NCBI RefSeq assembly: GCF_036785885.1
Contig: NC_092312.1
Span: 15,580,001 to 15,644,000 of the forward strand
Direction: 5' to 3'
DNA: 64,000 nucleotides
Origin: Coffea arabica
Taxonomy: Eukaryota; Streptophyta; Magnoliopsida; Gentianales; Rubiaceae
How positions within the stretch are numbered: position 1 is the first letter of the stretch; each line of letters begins with the position of its first letter. Position numbers and translations under genes: made by a program. This document shows positions 49,436 to 61,655 of this stretch, piece by piece. The notes beneath the pieces were generated by a model. The model had not been told where the DNA came from. It ran no database searches and worked only from the letters and a program-made list of their open reading frames with translations.

Positions 49436-52400
49436 TCAGTCTGTGTATGGTCCAAGGCAATGCATGAGGCTTAGCTTATTCACTGCCTTGTTTGACCTCC
49501 CTGTTGATTAGCATTGCCGGGCAGTTGGAGTGGAAAGGTTTATGGGATGATCACTTCTAAATACTTTATACTGTAAGTTCAAGCAAGGTTAAGATGTTAT
49601 TATCAGGAAAATAGTAGAGTTAGTCCTTGGTTTTAGCATCGTAACATCTCCTAAACGAGTTGAGATGCGTGTAGCCTCTTAAAAATAGTATATATGCTCC
49701 TTGGACGTTATGAAGACACGAAGTCTTCAGAGAATTTTGTATAAACTTATGAAGGAGATATATTATTCATTTATTAGTTAGTATAGGTTGTTGAGATTCG
49801 TCTACTGTCTGTCAATATAGTTATACATAAATATTTACTTTAGGCTGTATTACTAGTTGATTTCTAGGCATCTCAGAGCGTACGGAGTTACATTGAAGAC
49901 AAAGGAACAAACACATTGAAGAACAAGGCAGGTAAAAGACTGAAGTTTTAATTCATGTATCAGGCGTCAGTTATGTCAAAGGCAAGTTATGCACGGCACC
50001 TGATGCTGTTGCCACAAATTGGGCTGCTTTTTTATTTTGTTGTTGGGAGTTTTGGTTAACATACTTTTAATTCTACACCTAAGTTTTCATATTAATGCAC
50101 ACACTCACATTTATTATACTATTTGCATTTAGATACCTTGTCAAATTAACTGTTCTTTTGCAACAAAATTAAACACCTCAAGAGTCTTTTAACAAGGGCA
50201 CTTGTTAGCCCTTTTTCTTTTTTCTTTTTTTTTTTTTAAAAAAAATTTAGGGACTTGGCATTTCAAGCTAAATTGAATCAATTGCTCGAAGCGGATTGTG
50301 AAATTCCTTTTTACGTATTACCTAATTGTGTGCTCTCCCTTAAGGAATGGATTTTCAGAATGTGCATTTAACTATTTAGGAAGGCTCCTTCAAAAAAAAA
50401 AAAAAAGAGTTATGTAGGAAGGTATCATTATGTCAAATATTAACAGGATGACAAGTATTTAACTATTACTTAGGTGCCGGACGGATTGAAGAAAGATCCA
50501 AATTTCTACTTGTCCCAGAAAAGAACTGACCTAATACACTTTTCTTTTGTGTAAAAAGCTAAAAATGCTGAGGATTGGCCAAACTCTTTCGCCGCCTTCT
50601 TTACGTGCTGATGAACTGCTCCAGTGCTTTTTAAAGTAAACTGCGGACTCAAAATGATTAATTGAAATGATATAATAATTCACGGATCCAAGCTTATAAA
50701 CTAAACTTCCGTTACTTTCCGAACGCATGTAGAACTTGGAATGTCAGGGATTAGGATCTTTTCCATTGAATTTCTTTTCATAGTTTCCTCCATTTATTCG
50801 CATCTATTATTTTATCTCTATAAATCATCTAGTTGTGTTATTATTTTTCTTTTAATTTTTAGATCAACATACTAAAAATTGATATTCTTTTAAGAATATT
50901 TTGATATTTAATTTACACGAAACATTTAGACGGTAGAAAATGAGTCAAAGTAATGATTGATCAGAGGGTAAAATTTAGTCAATTATATATGAAATTTTGT
51001 GTATAGCCAACACAACTGATGAAATATACTATGAATAGTGTTAATTTTCAAACATATTTTTAAAATTAATTTTATTGGGTGTAAGGTGGAGAAAGAAATC
51101 CTTTCCAATGCGACGAAGAGAAGCTTTGGTACGGAATAAGAGCTGAAGCTGTGATCCTTAAATGCTCCGAGTACTAACAGAGGATGTGTGAGAGACAACT
51201 GGACATGGTTACCCTCCTAGTTGACTGCGTATATGTAGACATAGTCCAAATGTTGAAAAACCTAAAAGATTGAATTTTTGTCTGGCGCCTGATTGCAGTA
51301 GAGTTCCAGCAACTAAATCGGCGAAATTGCTCTGATCGACAATGATCACAACCTGTCACATGGCTTTGCTTGTGAAACTCTAGCAAATTTTTGAAGCATC
51401 AATAACAGCCCCGTAGTTGATTCCTCCTACTTGTTTGTTGGATTTCTTGTCTGCAATTAGCGAAGGTGTTGTAGGAAAGCCATTGGATTAGGACCTGCTT
51501 CATTACTGATCAGATGGTTCTGCTAATGAACCTATCATTCCACCTTGTTTCATTCACCTCACTAACCTGTGGTGCTTTGACCCCACATGTTCCTTGTTCT
51601 TGTCCATATGATTGCTTACTGTCTTCTGTTGCAGCGAGTGCATTAATATTTGGATGCTAACCATACAAGCTGAGGATAAATCAATGCTTCTGCTTTATTT
51701 TGCTAGATGAAAATGGGTGGAGATTTTCACCAGTAAATTAAAGGGAAAATATACGTTTAAGATCGTCACTTCACTTTGCTTAAACACTTGCATCCCAGCC
51801 AGACGGTAAATGTGTTTGCCAGAAAAAGAGAAGGCCCCGGAGGGGGTAGATAGGAAGTAGACTCCCGCAATCCTTCGTCTATATTGTGTGGTTCATATCC
51901 TCATTATCGTTGGCAATTCTTGGGTTCAAAAATTTGTAGTCCATCCTTATTATCACTTGGTACGATATCACTTGATATCACTTGATACGATATCGGGACG
52001 ATATAATTTCGAGATACTCGACTCGTCGAGACGTTACCGTGAAGGGTTGAAATGGCTGAGTCACACCGAATCACTCCGACCCATCCTGAGTCAATTCGAA
52101 TTTTTATTATTTTTACTAATTTTTAATTATTTTTATTTATCATATTTTTTTACAATTTTTAGAATATTAAATATTTCAAAAATTCGCATTTCACCGAAAC
52201 CGCTAACAATACACCGAGATCGATATGAAACGATTCAGGCCGCGACCGCAACCGCAACCGGGACCGCGACTTTGAACCATGCTCGGTATGCGTCAGGTTC
52301 GTCATATGAACCTTTGCAAGCACTTGATCATCTGATTGACCATCTGCGAGGCAGATTACACATTGTTGATTAAAAGACAGGTACCATGGTTCTTTTCTTG

Positions 52401-53043
52401 TTGTAAGGTTGCAGAGAGCTTTCTTTCTTGAAGATTTGAACCTTCTGCGCATTGTATCTTGGTGGCCATGGAGTGGCAAGGCTAGTTTAGGCAGCTTAGC
52501 AGACTGCTGACTCCCAAAACAGATCGTATAGGTTTTTAAACCACAGCTGTCTCATTAGTTTACTCTTTTCCAACATTACAAATCTGGATTTTAAACTCGA
52601 TGGCCCTTCAATATCCACTCTGAGAGTTTCTTCACATGTTATTGCCTTGCCTTGTGATTCAATATCCACTCTGAGCTCGTCCATTGGATTTATCTTAATT
52701 GACGCCTACTATTTTCAAACTCTATGTATGATCGTCTACAAAAATTTATTTAGACGAGCACGATTGCTGAGGCCTGGGTGAAAAGTTATAATTCATACCA
52801 ACTCTGCTTTTCAGATGAGCTGAATCCATAGAAACCAAAAAAATGGATAAAGTTGATTTAACTTGTATAATTGTTTTGTAGCCTCTGAATTTCGCTAAAG
52901 GTAGATTTTTACATGGGCTTTACAGCCCTGATCTCTTGTAGGTAAAAAAATTCAAAAAAAAAAAAAAAAAAGAAGAAGAAGAAAGATAAAGATAGTAAAG
53001 CTCTCTTGTCAAAACTGCAGAGACTTGTGGTCTAACTAAGCCT
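49436..53043. other. Intergenic DNA between MRL1 and the SAUR cluster
   Basis: MRL1 3' flank, then AT-rich sequence with A/T runs (50,218-50,248, 50,391-50,406, 52,952-52,970). A MITE-like piece ends at 52,279. The phrase caatatccactctgag is repeated at about 52,608 and 52,660. No gene is supported; the open frame near 52,496-52,684 only reflects that repeat. Confidence 0.5.
51955..52279. mobile_element. MITE-like fragment
   Basis: The right end, actttgaaccatg preceded by cgcgaccgcaaccgc, resembles the right end of the hAT-like element at 9,052-10,191 (gggaaccatg). The left side has cacttgatacgatatcg repeats and tactcgactcgtcgag. The core is AT-rich. A matching left terminus and target duplication were not found, so it may be truncated. 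Confidence 0.4.
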
Positions 53044-53304
53044 TTACAGGGAGTTGAGTCGAGAAGTGAGATCAACAAAGGCATCCTCGTTGCAGGGAAT
53101 TGTTAGACCCCCCATAGGATGATCATAGCCAAACTCTTCCTCTGCTTTGCGTAACAAATCCTGAAACGTAGGATGATTCAAGTATGATATGGGAAGCACA
53201 AATCGCTTCTTTTCCATCTCTCCTACGTACACCGCAAAATGGCCTTTAGGAACATCTGATTGACGATTTCTTTGCAGAAGAGATTGCAGTTTGTAGATCC
53301 CCAT
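53044..53304 (-). CDS. SAUR: SAUR family auxin-responsive protein
   Basis: Intronless gene for an 86-aa small auxin-up RNA protein. SAURs act in cell expansion, mostly by inhibiting PP2C.D phosphatases and so activating plasma-membrane H+-ATPase. The SAUR core is complete: [13 protein letters not shown] (residues 17-29), [18 protein letters not shown] (about 34-51), [18 protein letters not shown] (about 54-71) and a short tail ending SRLNSL. Length and single exon are typical. The start is the only Met before the core, preceded in mRNA orientation by a GAA-rich leader. A TATA box lies about 150 bp upstream. It clusters with two more SAURs on the same strand. Confidence 0.95.
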   Translation of the reverse strand: MGIYKLQSLLQRNRQSDVPKGHFAVYVGEMEKKRFVLPISYLNHPTFQDLLRKAEEEFGYDHPMGGLTIPCNEDAFVDLTSRLNSL

Positions 53305-53450
53305 GAGAACGAGTAATTACTTCTTCTTCTTCTTCTTCTTGTTTTTTCTAGTTAGAAAGGGAATCTTGAAAGTTGAAGCTTGATTTGTAAAAGAAGTGGA
53401 TCGAGTGGCTCTTGGTGGTATGGTAAGTTGGAGGGTTTGTGGATTGTTAT

Positions 53451-53460
53451 GTATTTATAG
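53451..53460 (-). promoter_or_regulatory. TATA box of the first SAUR
   Basis: Minus-strand ctataaatac about 147-156 bp upstream of the SAUR start codon, fitting a plant TATA box with a leader of about 115 bases. Confidence 0.65.
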
Positions 53461-56400
53461 CCTCCTTTGCTATCTGCTATATATTACTGGTACTTTTGCC
53501 TTTTCCGTAAAATAATACGGGGCTGCAACCGTTGTGGAAAGATGACGCGGTATCAAACTATCAAAGGGGTTGGTGATCATGAATCATGATGGAGAGGGGC
53601 CTCAGCCTCAATTATTAGAGCCTCACATGGCTCTGCCCAAGACTCCAATTTTCCATGCATCATCCATCAGAACCCCACTTGCCCCAGCTGAAGTCATATT
53701 TTATTTTTCTGAACTGAAGAAAGCATTCCGGGCCGCAATTGCTGCTAATGCCTCCAAAACCAAAACCGGCGATCGTACAACGGAAAGCTTTGACAACATA
53801 TAATTCCATTATTCATGTGGGTTGGCTCTGATTTTTTATTAGACAAGTTGCCTGCGGAAGGAATGCAAACTAATTTGTGGCCGACAACCGAGCGCCATGT
53901 GCTGCTTTCAGGACATTTATCAAGCTCTCTGATTGCTAATACTACTCACACTGGATATGTATAATAGTCGGAGGGGATTCATGAATTACTACTACGTGTT
54001 CTTGAAAACTATCCAATAATTTTTGTCTGAGGGAGCTGTTCTTCCGTTTCGTTCCGTTCCAGGAATTTACTTTGCTTCTTGATCTTGTACGGCACTGTGG
54101 ATCTCTCTCAAATGAGTAGAGTCCTCACAGAGGGCGGATTGAGATTCCTCGAGGGTATAATATATGGAGCTTAATGAGACCTTTGCATAATTCATTTCAG
54201 TTGCTTATTCGGAATGCCAGAAGCAAAAATCAGCTTCTCATATTGAGTATTCCCATCTCCAAATGCAGTTGCCACCTGCCCACCATTCTCCACGTTCTGC
54301 AGATCAATCATTAACTGACTCAATGAGCTAATAATATTCGTTTTCTTATCGAGTGCACTGCTCACACAGATTTTCGACTATCAAATCGTCCAATCCAATG
54401 TTGGATTGAAATAAGGGCGTCCATACCTGCCCCACCAACCATTAAAAAGAGACAATAATTGGATCATATTCACGAGTTTAGTCCTCCTGATGAGCACCAT
54501 CTCCTCCATTCTCCGTCACAAATGCACACGTCCTTCCAAGTACATGCGATTTTTTTTTTTTTTTGTGTGTAATCATTACCCAATTATCCAAGTACTGTCT
54601 ATCTGATGCCATTTGCTGCTATGGGGACTCTGAAATCCGGGTCCTTCCTTCCTATCCGAATGCGATTTGCTTTTTTTTTTTTTTTCCTTTTTCCGACGGC
54701 TTTTTCGTTACTGCAGTATTTAATGGTGTTGTGACAGACTTCAATTTATCATTCACGCCATCACATAGGTTTTAATGCATGATGATACTTAACTTCTGTT
54801 CAAAATTTAAATTCCTTTTTCACATACAGGTCATGCATCCAAATCCGCTACTACAATAGAAATTACCCCAAAAATACAAGTAGTATATATTATGCAAGCA
54901 TTTCAGGAATTATGAACTGCTAAAACGCGCTTTGCACCGCCAAGTTACTTGTTTCTTCCTGTTAGTACTTGGCTCCTATCCGTCTTTTTAAAAAAAAAAA
55001 TTTATGTCCTTTTTATTTTATTTTATTTGGGACAATCCTTTCCTCTTGCTCTGTCTAGATGATGAAATTCCAACGATTTCTTTCTTGGAAAGTAGATTTT
55101 CCTTTTATGGTGATAAATTTTTCTGGATACATGCTAGTGACTATTGTTGTCCAAGTAAATCATGTATAGCTTAGGAGAAGATGATAGGTAGACAGTGGCG
55201 TGGCTCGCAACGGATCTTCTGTCCCATATCCTGTGCCATTCTCTGTCCCACTTTTTATTATATTGCTATTTCTCCTTCATAAACATCATGTTTTAATTCT
55301 TTTTTATTTCCTTAAGATCCAATAACTATTAATTGAGTAATACACAAAATTTAACAAACTCAAAAAATAAAAATGCATAAAAAATGAGATTTTTTATGAA
55401 TTTTCTGCTATAGTTTTTAATTTTCTATTATATATTGCTTTTTTGAAGCTATTGTATTTATTTTTTACTTAATTAATAGTTATTGGATCTTAAGAAAACA
55501 AAAATAAAAAAACAAAAAGGAATTAAAGCATGATGTTTATGAAGGAGAAATAGTAATATAATAAAAAGTGGGACAGAGAATGACACAGGGTATGAGACAG
55601 AAGATCCGTTGCGATATTGGCTAGTGTTCAATTAGTGACACACCTACACAACAAGAATTCACCAAGACAGCTCTTAACTTTACAAGTTTAAACCATATAT
55701 ATATGGCCTTTTTTGTTTGGGGTAGGAAATATGCTGGTATTAAGTAATCAAATATCTGCGTTTGGAAAAAATATTTTATATCTGCATTTGTGTTTCAAGA
55801 AAGATATACCCTCATTGACTGTTGACTTCTGACTAGATTTTCTAAAGAAAATATTTATTGATGTAGAAATAAGAATGTAGTACTGATTCGATTTGTTAAA
55901 AGGATCATCCATATATAATGGTGTAGTACTACTAATTAGCTTGAAATTTATATGCTATCCAGCAGTTAAAAATTATCACTGCCAATCGGCAATCAAATTT
56001 AAGCACTTCTGAATCATGTACAAGTCCTCCTCAAAGTAATAAAGTAGGAAAACTAGGGGTTTCAAATTATAAGAGCTAGGTAGATAATGGAATTTAAGTA
56101 CAGGAACTACAACCTATATGCATGGTATAGCAGTATCGAGCAATCCCTTAATCGTTATTGTGTAGGAGAAAAGATAAACATGGAATTGCAGTGTAAAAAT
56201 GCATTTCTATAAGAACAGAAATATGATAATTGGAACATTTTGTTTTTCCTCCTTATAATTATTTCTTTTCTGGGCCATAATACTGCGTATGCCATCGAAG
56301 CTTCCAACATGCTGGGCGCAGAAAATTATTTGCTGCTAACAAAAATGACGCTAATTTTCAGCCAGAAAAACCCAAGTTTCAATATATGGACTGGCCTGGG

Positions 56401-56523
56401 GCTGCAATATGCATTGTAACAGTAAAATTCCCAACAATGAAATAAGAGTAACAGTCTTATGTGTGTCATATTAATTAAAATAAAAATAAGAACCCTATTT
56501 AATTTCTGCTTTTCCTCGTAAGC
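53461..56523. other. Intergenic DNA between SAUR 1 and SAUR 2
   Basis: No supportable gene. T-runs lie at 54,550-54,564 and 54,672-54,685. The foldback element at 55,205-55,614 is listed separately. Positions 53,570-53,803 have an open frame of 77 codons with no family resemblance; not called. Confidence 0.5.
55205..55614. mobile_element. Foldback MITE with long inverted arms, 410 bp
   Basis: The left arm from tcgcaacggatcttctgtc and the right arm ending gacagaagatccgttgcga are about 95% complementary over the first 90 bp. They stay recognisable for about 170 bp (cataaacatcatg, then ttaagatccaataactatta, in both). The centre near 55,385-55,450 is AT-rich. No clear target duplication is seen. 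It would form a long hairpin if transcribed. Confidence 0.88.
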
Positions 56524-56844
56524 TCAGCAGTCATTCAAGCGAGACGCCATATCAAGAAAGGCATTTCTGCTGCATGGGATGGTGAGGCCTCCCATGGGAT
56601 GATCAAATCCGTTTTCTTCCTCTGCCCGCCTCAATAGATCCAGGAACAAAGGATGCTTCAAGTAGGACAGAGGAACCACAAAGCGGTACTTATAAGGCTC
56701 TCCAACGTAAACTGCCAAGTGACCCTTTGGGACATCTGCATTGCTGGATACAGCAGTTGGTGATGCATGGCCGCCATGCACACCAGCTCTCGACCTAAAC
56801 ACTTGCTTTGCATGAACCATGGCAGCTATCAAGCGAATTCCCAT
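56524..56844 (-). CDS. SAUR: SAUR family auxin-responsive protein
   Basis: Intronless SAUR of 106 aa. The start MGIRLIAAMVHAKQ at 56,844 is preferred because SAURs of this clade begin MGIRL. An upstream in-frame ATG (57,099) would add 85 residues of non-SAUR sequence and lies above the TATA box. The core is DVPKGHLAVYVGE (residues 37-49), RFVVPLSYLKHPLFLDLL (about 54-71) and [18 protein letters not shown] (74-91), with a Cys-ending tail (SRLNDC). The N-terminal extension with SRAGVHGGHASPTAVSSN is longer than in its neighbours. Confidence 0.95.
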   Translation of the reverse strand: MGIRLIAAMVHAKQVFRSRAGVHGGHASPTAVSSNADVPKGHLAVYVGEPYKYRFVVPLSYLKHPLFLDLLRRAEEENGFDHPMGGLTIPCSRNAFLDMASRLNDC

Positions 56845-56960
56845 AGCCCAATTCTCTAGATTGAAGAGAAGGATATGTATATATGAGGACTTTGATGTAT
56901 AGGTTGAAGAAGAATTAATACTTGGGGGGTTGCTGCATATTTTTCTGCAACTGAGTTCTT

Positions 56961-56970
56961 GTTTATAGGG
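56961..56970 (-). promoter_or_regulatory. TATA box of the second SAUR
   Basis: Minus-strand ccctataaac about 117-126 bp upstream of the preferred start. It supports the shorter SAUR start over the longer open frame. Confidence 0.65.
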
Positions 56971-59613
56971 AATAATGGTGGTCGAGTAGTATAAAAAATA
57001 AATAATGGTAGTCCTATGGCTACAAAGGCCCCTGGAGTTAGCCATGCAACAGACGTGTCCGCAGCAAATTGAACCCCATGCCCAATATCGTGGGACCAAG
57101 TTACGCCCTAAACAACAAGACTAAAGACTGTGCTTCTTGCATTATTGAGGCAGGGAGCCAGGGAGGAAGAGCTCATCCTCACAACGCTACTCCCTTCTTT
57201 CCCAACTTGTATGTGTGAGGAAATTCCTCTTCTTAATTTATTGCTATAATTGTTTAGTGTTTTCTAGCCGCGGTTTTGAGGGGTGAACCGCGACCGCGGC
57301 TGGTAACGCATTTCCTGTGTTCCTGATCATCAAATTATATATATCCTTAATGTGTTGCTGATATCAAAAGCATTCTACGTTTGTACGTACGGGCCCTATT
57401 ATGTTCCCTGCCAATCTACGTACATTTCTTCCTTTACCACCAAATTAAGCCATTTGCATTGTTGTGTCTCACCATCGTGAGGACCCTGATTAGACGAGTG
57501 GCAAAAATATTGTTGTGCATTAATTCTGTCTCTCTAATCAGTAAGGTGATAAGAATTGAAGCATATATGTTAAGTCAGCTTCGATGGAGGTGGGTTCATC
57601 CTGACTTGGAGCTTGAGGTCCAAAACTGAAGCATGTACGGGATTTGGATCAACCCATCAGCTGGCTGCTTACAAACTGAAAAGAACACCAATCCATGGGT
57701 GTGGGTCAAGGGATCGAATCCCTTAGCCCGCATCCTTTTCCAAGACTTTTTGAAAACTTGACTGACGGATGCAAGGACACCTGTTTGATCCGGTGACAAT
57801 TCAGTCTTCTCTAAGTTTCTCATTGACCTCTTAGATTTACTCTTCCTTTCAGTGTAAAGTAGAAGCAGGTGTAGAATAGATATTATCGTATCCAAAAAAA
57901 AAATAGATATTTTCAGACATGAAACTGATCTCTTCATGGTGCAATTTTGCGTTGATTCTCAAATTAAGCGAGAAATATGATACTGGTGCAATGTACGGGT
58001 GCACTTTGACCATTATCCTAAGAGCAAGCAATTTAAGTGAGGTCTCTGACTCAAATTCCGAAAGCTACCTAAACAAATATTAGGTGCCATCCTTCGCGTG
58101 TGGGATGAAGAACCCAAACTAGCTATATCTAATTATTGAAAAATCAGGTTTCGGGACTTTATTGGACGCAAAAATCTTCACTGCAAAATTCTAAGATATG
58201 ATAAATGTAAGGAAGAAGAAGCCGACAGATGATATATTCATTTATTTTAACGTAAGGGGCGTCAACAGATAAAGGCGATGAAGATGCCAGTCGAACAATT
58301 AATGTCGTCGGATAAATTCTCTCTAAGTCTGTGGCGGAGATGAGGCGCATCTCCGGGAGTTGGGACGTACGTATTTGCCTACTATTTGTGTGGGCTGCGA
58401 TGGTAATTAACCGTCCCAAACACTTCTAACATATTTTGGTTCATACATCTACGAAAAGCTTTCCTCCTATACGAAGTTTGTAACTATAAAAATTAGTACA
58501 ATTTGTACTTATAACCTTTCTTTTTTTTTTTTTTGTTTATTTTCTCCGCCGGCGCCGGGGCCGCGGCCGGGAACCTCGAGATTTGATGAAATAGCCACGG
58601 TCGGGTCTAGGCCGCGAGCAAAAATGTGAAGCTGCCCTACCTTGGTTTCCATTTCACTGTGGGAGGATCCCATTGAGCGTTGTTGTGAAGCCTGATTTCT
58701 GCCCTTGGTTCTCACAACTGTCAAGTCTATTCCCAAACAAAGTCGTTAAGTGAAAAAAACCAAAAAAAAAAAAAAAAAAGGAGAACCATTAGTTTATGAG
58801 AGAAAACGAAAAAAAAATGAAAAGAAAGGAATTTTTAAAATTATTTTTTTTTCTGAAGTTGACAAAAGAAAAGTCATTTATTGCATTCTACTTCTTTGAG
58901 ATTTTATACGTAATTTCTTGTTGTAGAAGACTTCTCTCGGTTTTTAGTGGTTTTCACCATTTCTTCCCATTTTGCAGTAAAAATTTTTGGGCTAGAGTTT
59001 CTCTTCTTTTATTTCCATTTATTCGGGGAAAATTAGCAAAGCGGAACTATCATGTCAAAGTAGTGGGTCCGATTCTCATTAATCTATTTCCTTATGAGCT
59101 GCAATACCAAAAATCTCCCGAATAGTAGAAAATTGGACTTCTTTTATTTTAATCTTAAATTGCTATTGCAATATGTTTCAAATGAAGCCTAACTTGCATC
59201 CATAATAAATTCTCAACATTTTCAACTTTTAACTCTTTATTTTTTTTTTTTTTTTTGAAAGAAAAGAAGAAGAAGAAGAAGAAGAAGAAAAGATCAATAA
59301 TTTATGTATTAAACTATTTTCTCGTTTTACAAAATTTTCGTGTTTATCTTCCAAGGGTACACATTCAGGCTATTCAGCTCAAAAAATGGAGGGTCTTAAA
59401 GCAGAAATTTTAGCAATATGCAACACTTGTATTGTACAATGTGGATGACACAATCGGTTGCATTCCCAATCTGTATACAAAATTGAAGAGACTCAATTAG
59501 AGGTCTCTATTGTTAAAATTAGACGTACAAATCAGTGAAATCCTAACACTAATGAAAATGTAATGTACCAACGGATAGGTTAAAGCTGCAGGCCTCCATG
59601 CAAGGGGCACATT
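56971..59613. other. Intergenic DNA between SAUR 2 and SAUR 3
   Basis: No supportable gene. GC-rich patches with ccgcggc words occur at 57,268-57,302 and 58,545-58,575 and resemble MITE subterminal sequence, but ends were not found. Homopurine/homopyrimidine runs lie at 58,520-58,534, 58,763-58,780 and 59,240-59,292. Confidence 0.5.
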
Positions 59614-59913
59614 CTATAAAGAATTCAACACAGAAGTGAGATTGATGAAATAATCTTCAGAGCATGGAAAGGTGAGACCTCCCGTGGGATGGCTGTACCC
59701 AAACTCTTCCTCAGCCCAGTGCAACAAGTCTTGGAACAAAGGGTGGTTCAAGTAAGAAATTGGTATCACAAATCGCCTGTATGTTTCCCCAACATAAACT
59801 GCAAAATGGCCTTTAGGAACGTCATTAGTTTTCGAAATGCTTCCCTTTTTTGGTGAGATAGTCTGGCGAAGCTTTTCTTTAGCTTGAGCAATTCCGGCTA
59901 ATTGGACGCCCAT
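59614..59913 (-). CDS. SAUR: SAUR family auxin-responsive protein
   Basis: Intronless SAUR of 99 aa with start [18 protein letters not shown], typical of the SAUR19-24/SAUR10-like clade. The core is [13 protein letters not shown] (residues 31-43), [18 protein letters not shown] (about 47-64) and [18 protein letters not shown] (about 67-84), ending SVLNSL. Differences from neighbours are HPTGG for HPMGG and LTFPC for LTIPC. A TATA box is 128-137 bp upstream. Same strand as the other two SAURs, consistent with an old tandem cluster. Confidence 0.95.
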   Translation of the reverse strand: MGVQLAGIAQAKEKLRQTISPKKGSISKTNDVPKGHFAVYVGETYRRFVIPISYLNHPLFQDLLHWAEEEFGYSHPTGGLTFPCSEDYFINLTSVLNSL

Positions 59914-60040
59914 TTGTGGAATAGATCAAACGGAAAGGAATAGAGGAAGCTTAGGTGATGAAGACTCTGAAGTACCTTGAAATGTGGATGACAGCTAAAG
60001 AAAGCGAGTTAATTGATGAAATGTCATCTTAGACGCCTCA

Positions 60041-60050
60041 ACATATATAG
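60041..60050 (-). promoter_or_regulatory. TATA box of the third SAUR
   Basis: Minus-strand ctatatatgt, 128-137 bp upstream of the start codon; same spacing class as in the other SAURs. Confidence 0.6.
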
Positions 60051-61175
60051 CATCTGGAAATGGTAGAAACGGCGAGCACTTGGGGAGTGTAAGCTAGTTG
60101 AATTATGAGAGTTGGCAAGCACATCAGGTGAGGAAATTGGCAAGGGATCACATGGTTTTGCCTAATCTATTTTGAGACACATTGCCCTACCACTTTGAGC
60201 TTGAGGAACCACAAGCAGTAATGCAACTTGATAGGACTACTTTTTTCGCTAATAGCGCCACATCTGTTGCACTAGGAAAGCATTCTCTAACCTTTGAAGA
60301 TTTGTTTGTTTTTTTGACACCAAACACCACTTCTTGATATCACAAACAATATTCTCCAGTTCCAAAACACATTGAACCTAGACTTTTATATTCAGGTGGT
60401 ATGTCTATGCCAATTATGTCGAGGACTCGTGGGGCTTGTCTAATGTGCAAGACTCAATATTACATATGTTTGGAATCTGCTTGCACAGAGAAGTACCTAG
60501 ATGATTTGGACTCCTCAAGATTGACAAAGGCAGACAAAGTATAACCACAATTTCAGAAAACTACCAAAGCCAGATTAACTAATTTTTTTATAAAAAGTTC
60601 ATCCCTTCAGTCAATTTGGCATAGTGATCAGTGGTAACCATTACTATGCTTGTCGCCAACGGTCCTAAAATTGTAATTTGAGCTGGCTGGCTAGTAAGCC
60701 TATTGCAGTAAAACTGCTAATTATTCTGCTAGTGCTGATGGAAATTGCTCAAGAGTAAATTGAAAAATCCACAGAACTAACGAGTTTAAGTTGTAAAATA
60801 TGGTAAAATGAACTCAAAAGTATGTGGCGCCTTAGAAAAATATGAGTTTGTCCTAAAAGGAAAGGGGCGTTTGCCGTTTGATGTTAGATCAGTTGACTGC
60901 TCCTGTGCAGACAATATGGTGCCCGCCCTCATTCCGTGATTTGACTCCGAATTTCAGATTTTAGCCCTCTCTTTGGTTCACGCTAGGATTACAATCAATA
61001 CTCAGTTATATGGCTGGTTGTGGAGTGGGAACATGAACAAGAAAGACAAGTGGTTCAGAAAATAGCGTAAATTAATAACGACCTAAGAACCAGAAAAGGC
61101 AATCAGCTTATGACTTGTTCAACTCGTCATATCTCTGGATAAGATCAATCTTATATGATAAAGGACATACTTAGT
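60051..61175. other. Intergenic DNA
   Basis: Spacer between the SAUR cluster and the Copia-type element. No gene, long repeat or element ends were recognised. Confidence 0.5.
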
Positions 61176-61536
61176 GTTGATATATGCCAATTTTTCTACA
61201 AATTTTATTAGGTATTGTTTGATATCAAAATAATTTAGTTAGTAGAAAAATAAGTCTTATTAGGATATTTGTTAACAAAAAATATATATTAGTCTGTTAA
61301 CGAATATTTTACCTATGATTTATTAGGTAGAAAATCATGTTATCAAGTAATTTTTTGTTGAGACTTTTCAGAGAATTGTTAGTTGAATTGTGTTGATTTG
61401 TTTCCTTGTAAACACCATCAATAGGGTGTTTATGAATGAAGAAACAAACTTATTTTCCAATTTCATACAAGTCTTTTTATAAGTCATTTTTGCAACACTA
61501 AGATGTTGTTACTAAGTTTATGCCCCAAAAAATCCA
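61176..61536 (+). repeat. 5' LTR
   Basis: Starts tgttgatata and ends aaaaaatcca, followed by taaag and the primer-binding site. It has about 26 bp near its start that the 3' LTR lacks. Confidence 0.8.
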
Positions 61537-61655
61537 TAAAGTGGTATCAAGAGCCTATATCTTAAGGGTTTTAGTCTTTTTCTGAGAGTGACTGAATCTG
61601 GTAAGAATCGCTTTTTTTATTATAAAATTATACACTCAAGCTTTCAACATAAAAA

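Noticed and set aside
51888-52373. 161-codon open frame near the MITE-like fragment
   Set aside because: It runs through repetitive tatcacttg and cgcaaccgc sequence and AT-rich core with no protein similarity.
56845-57099. Long N-terminal extension of the second SAUR (191-aa frame)
   Set aside because: The extension crosses the TATA box and lacks any SAUR similarity; the MGIRL start at 56,844 fits the family.
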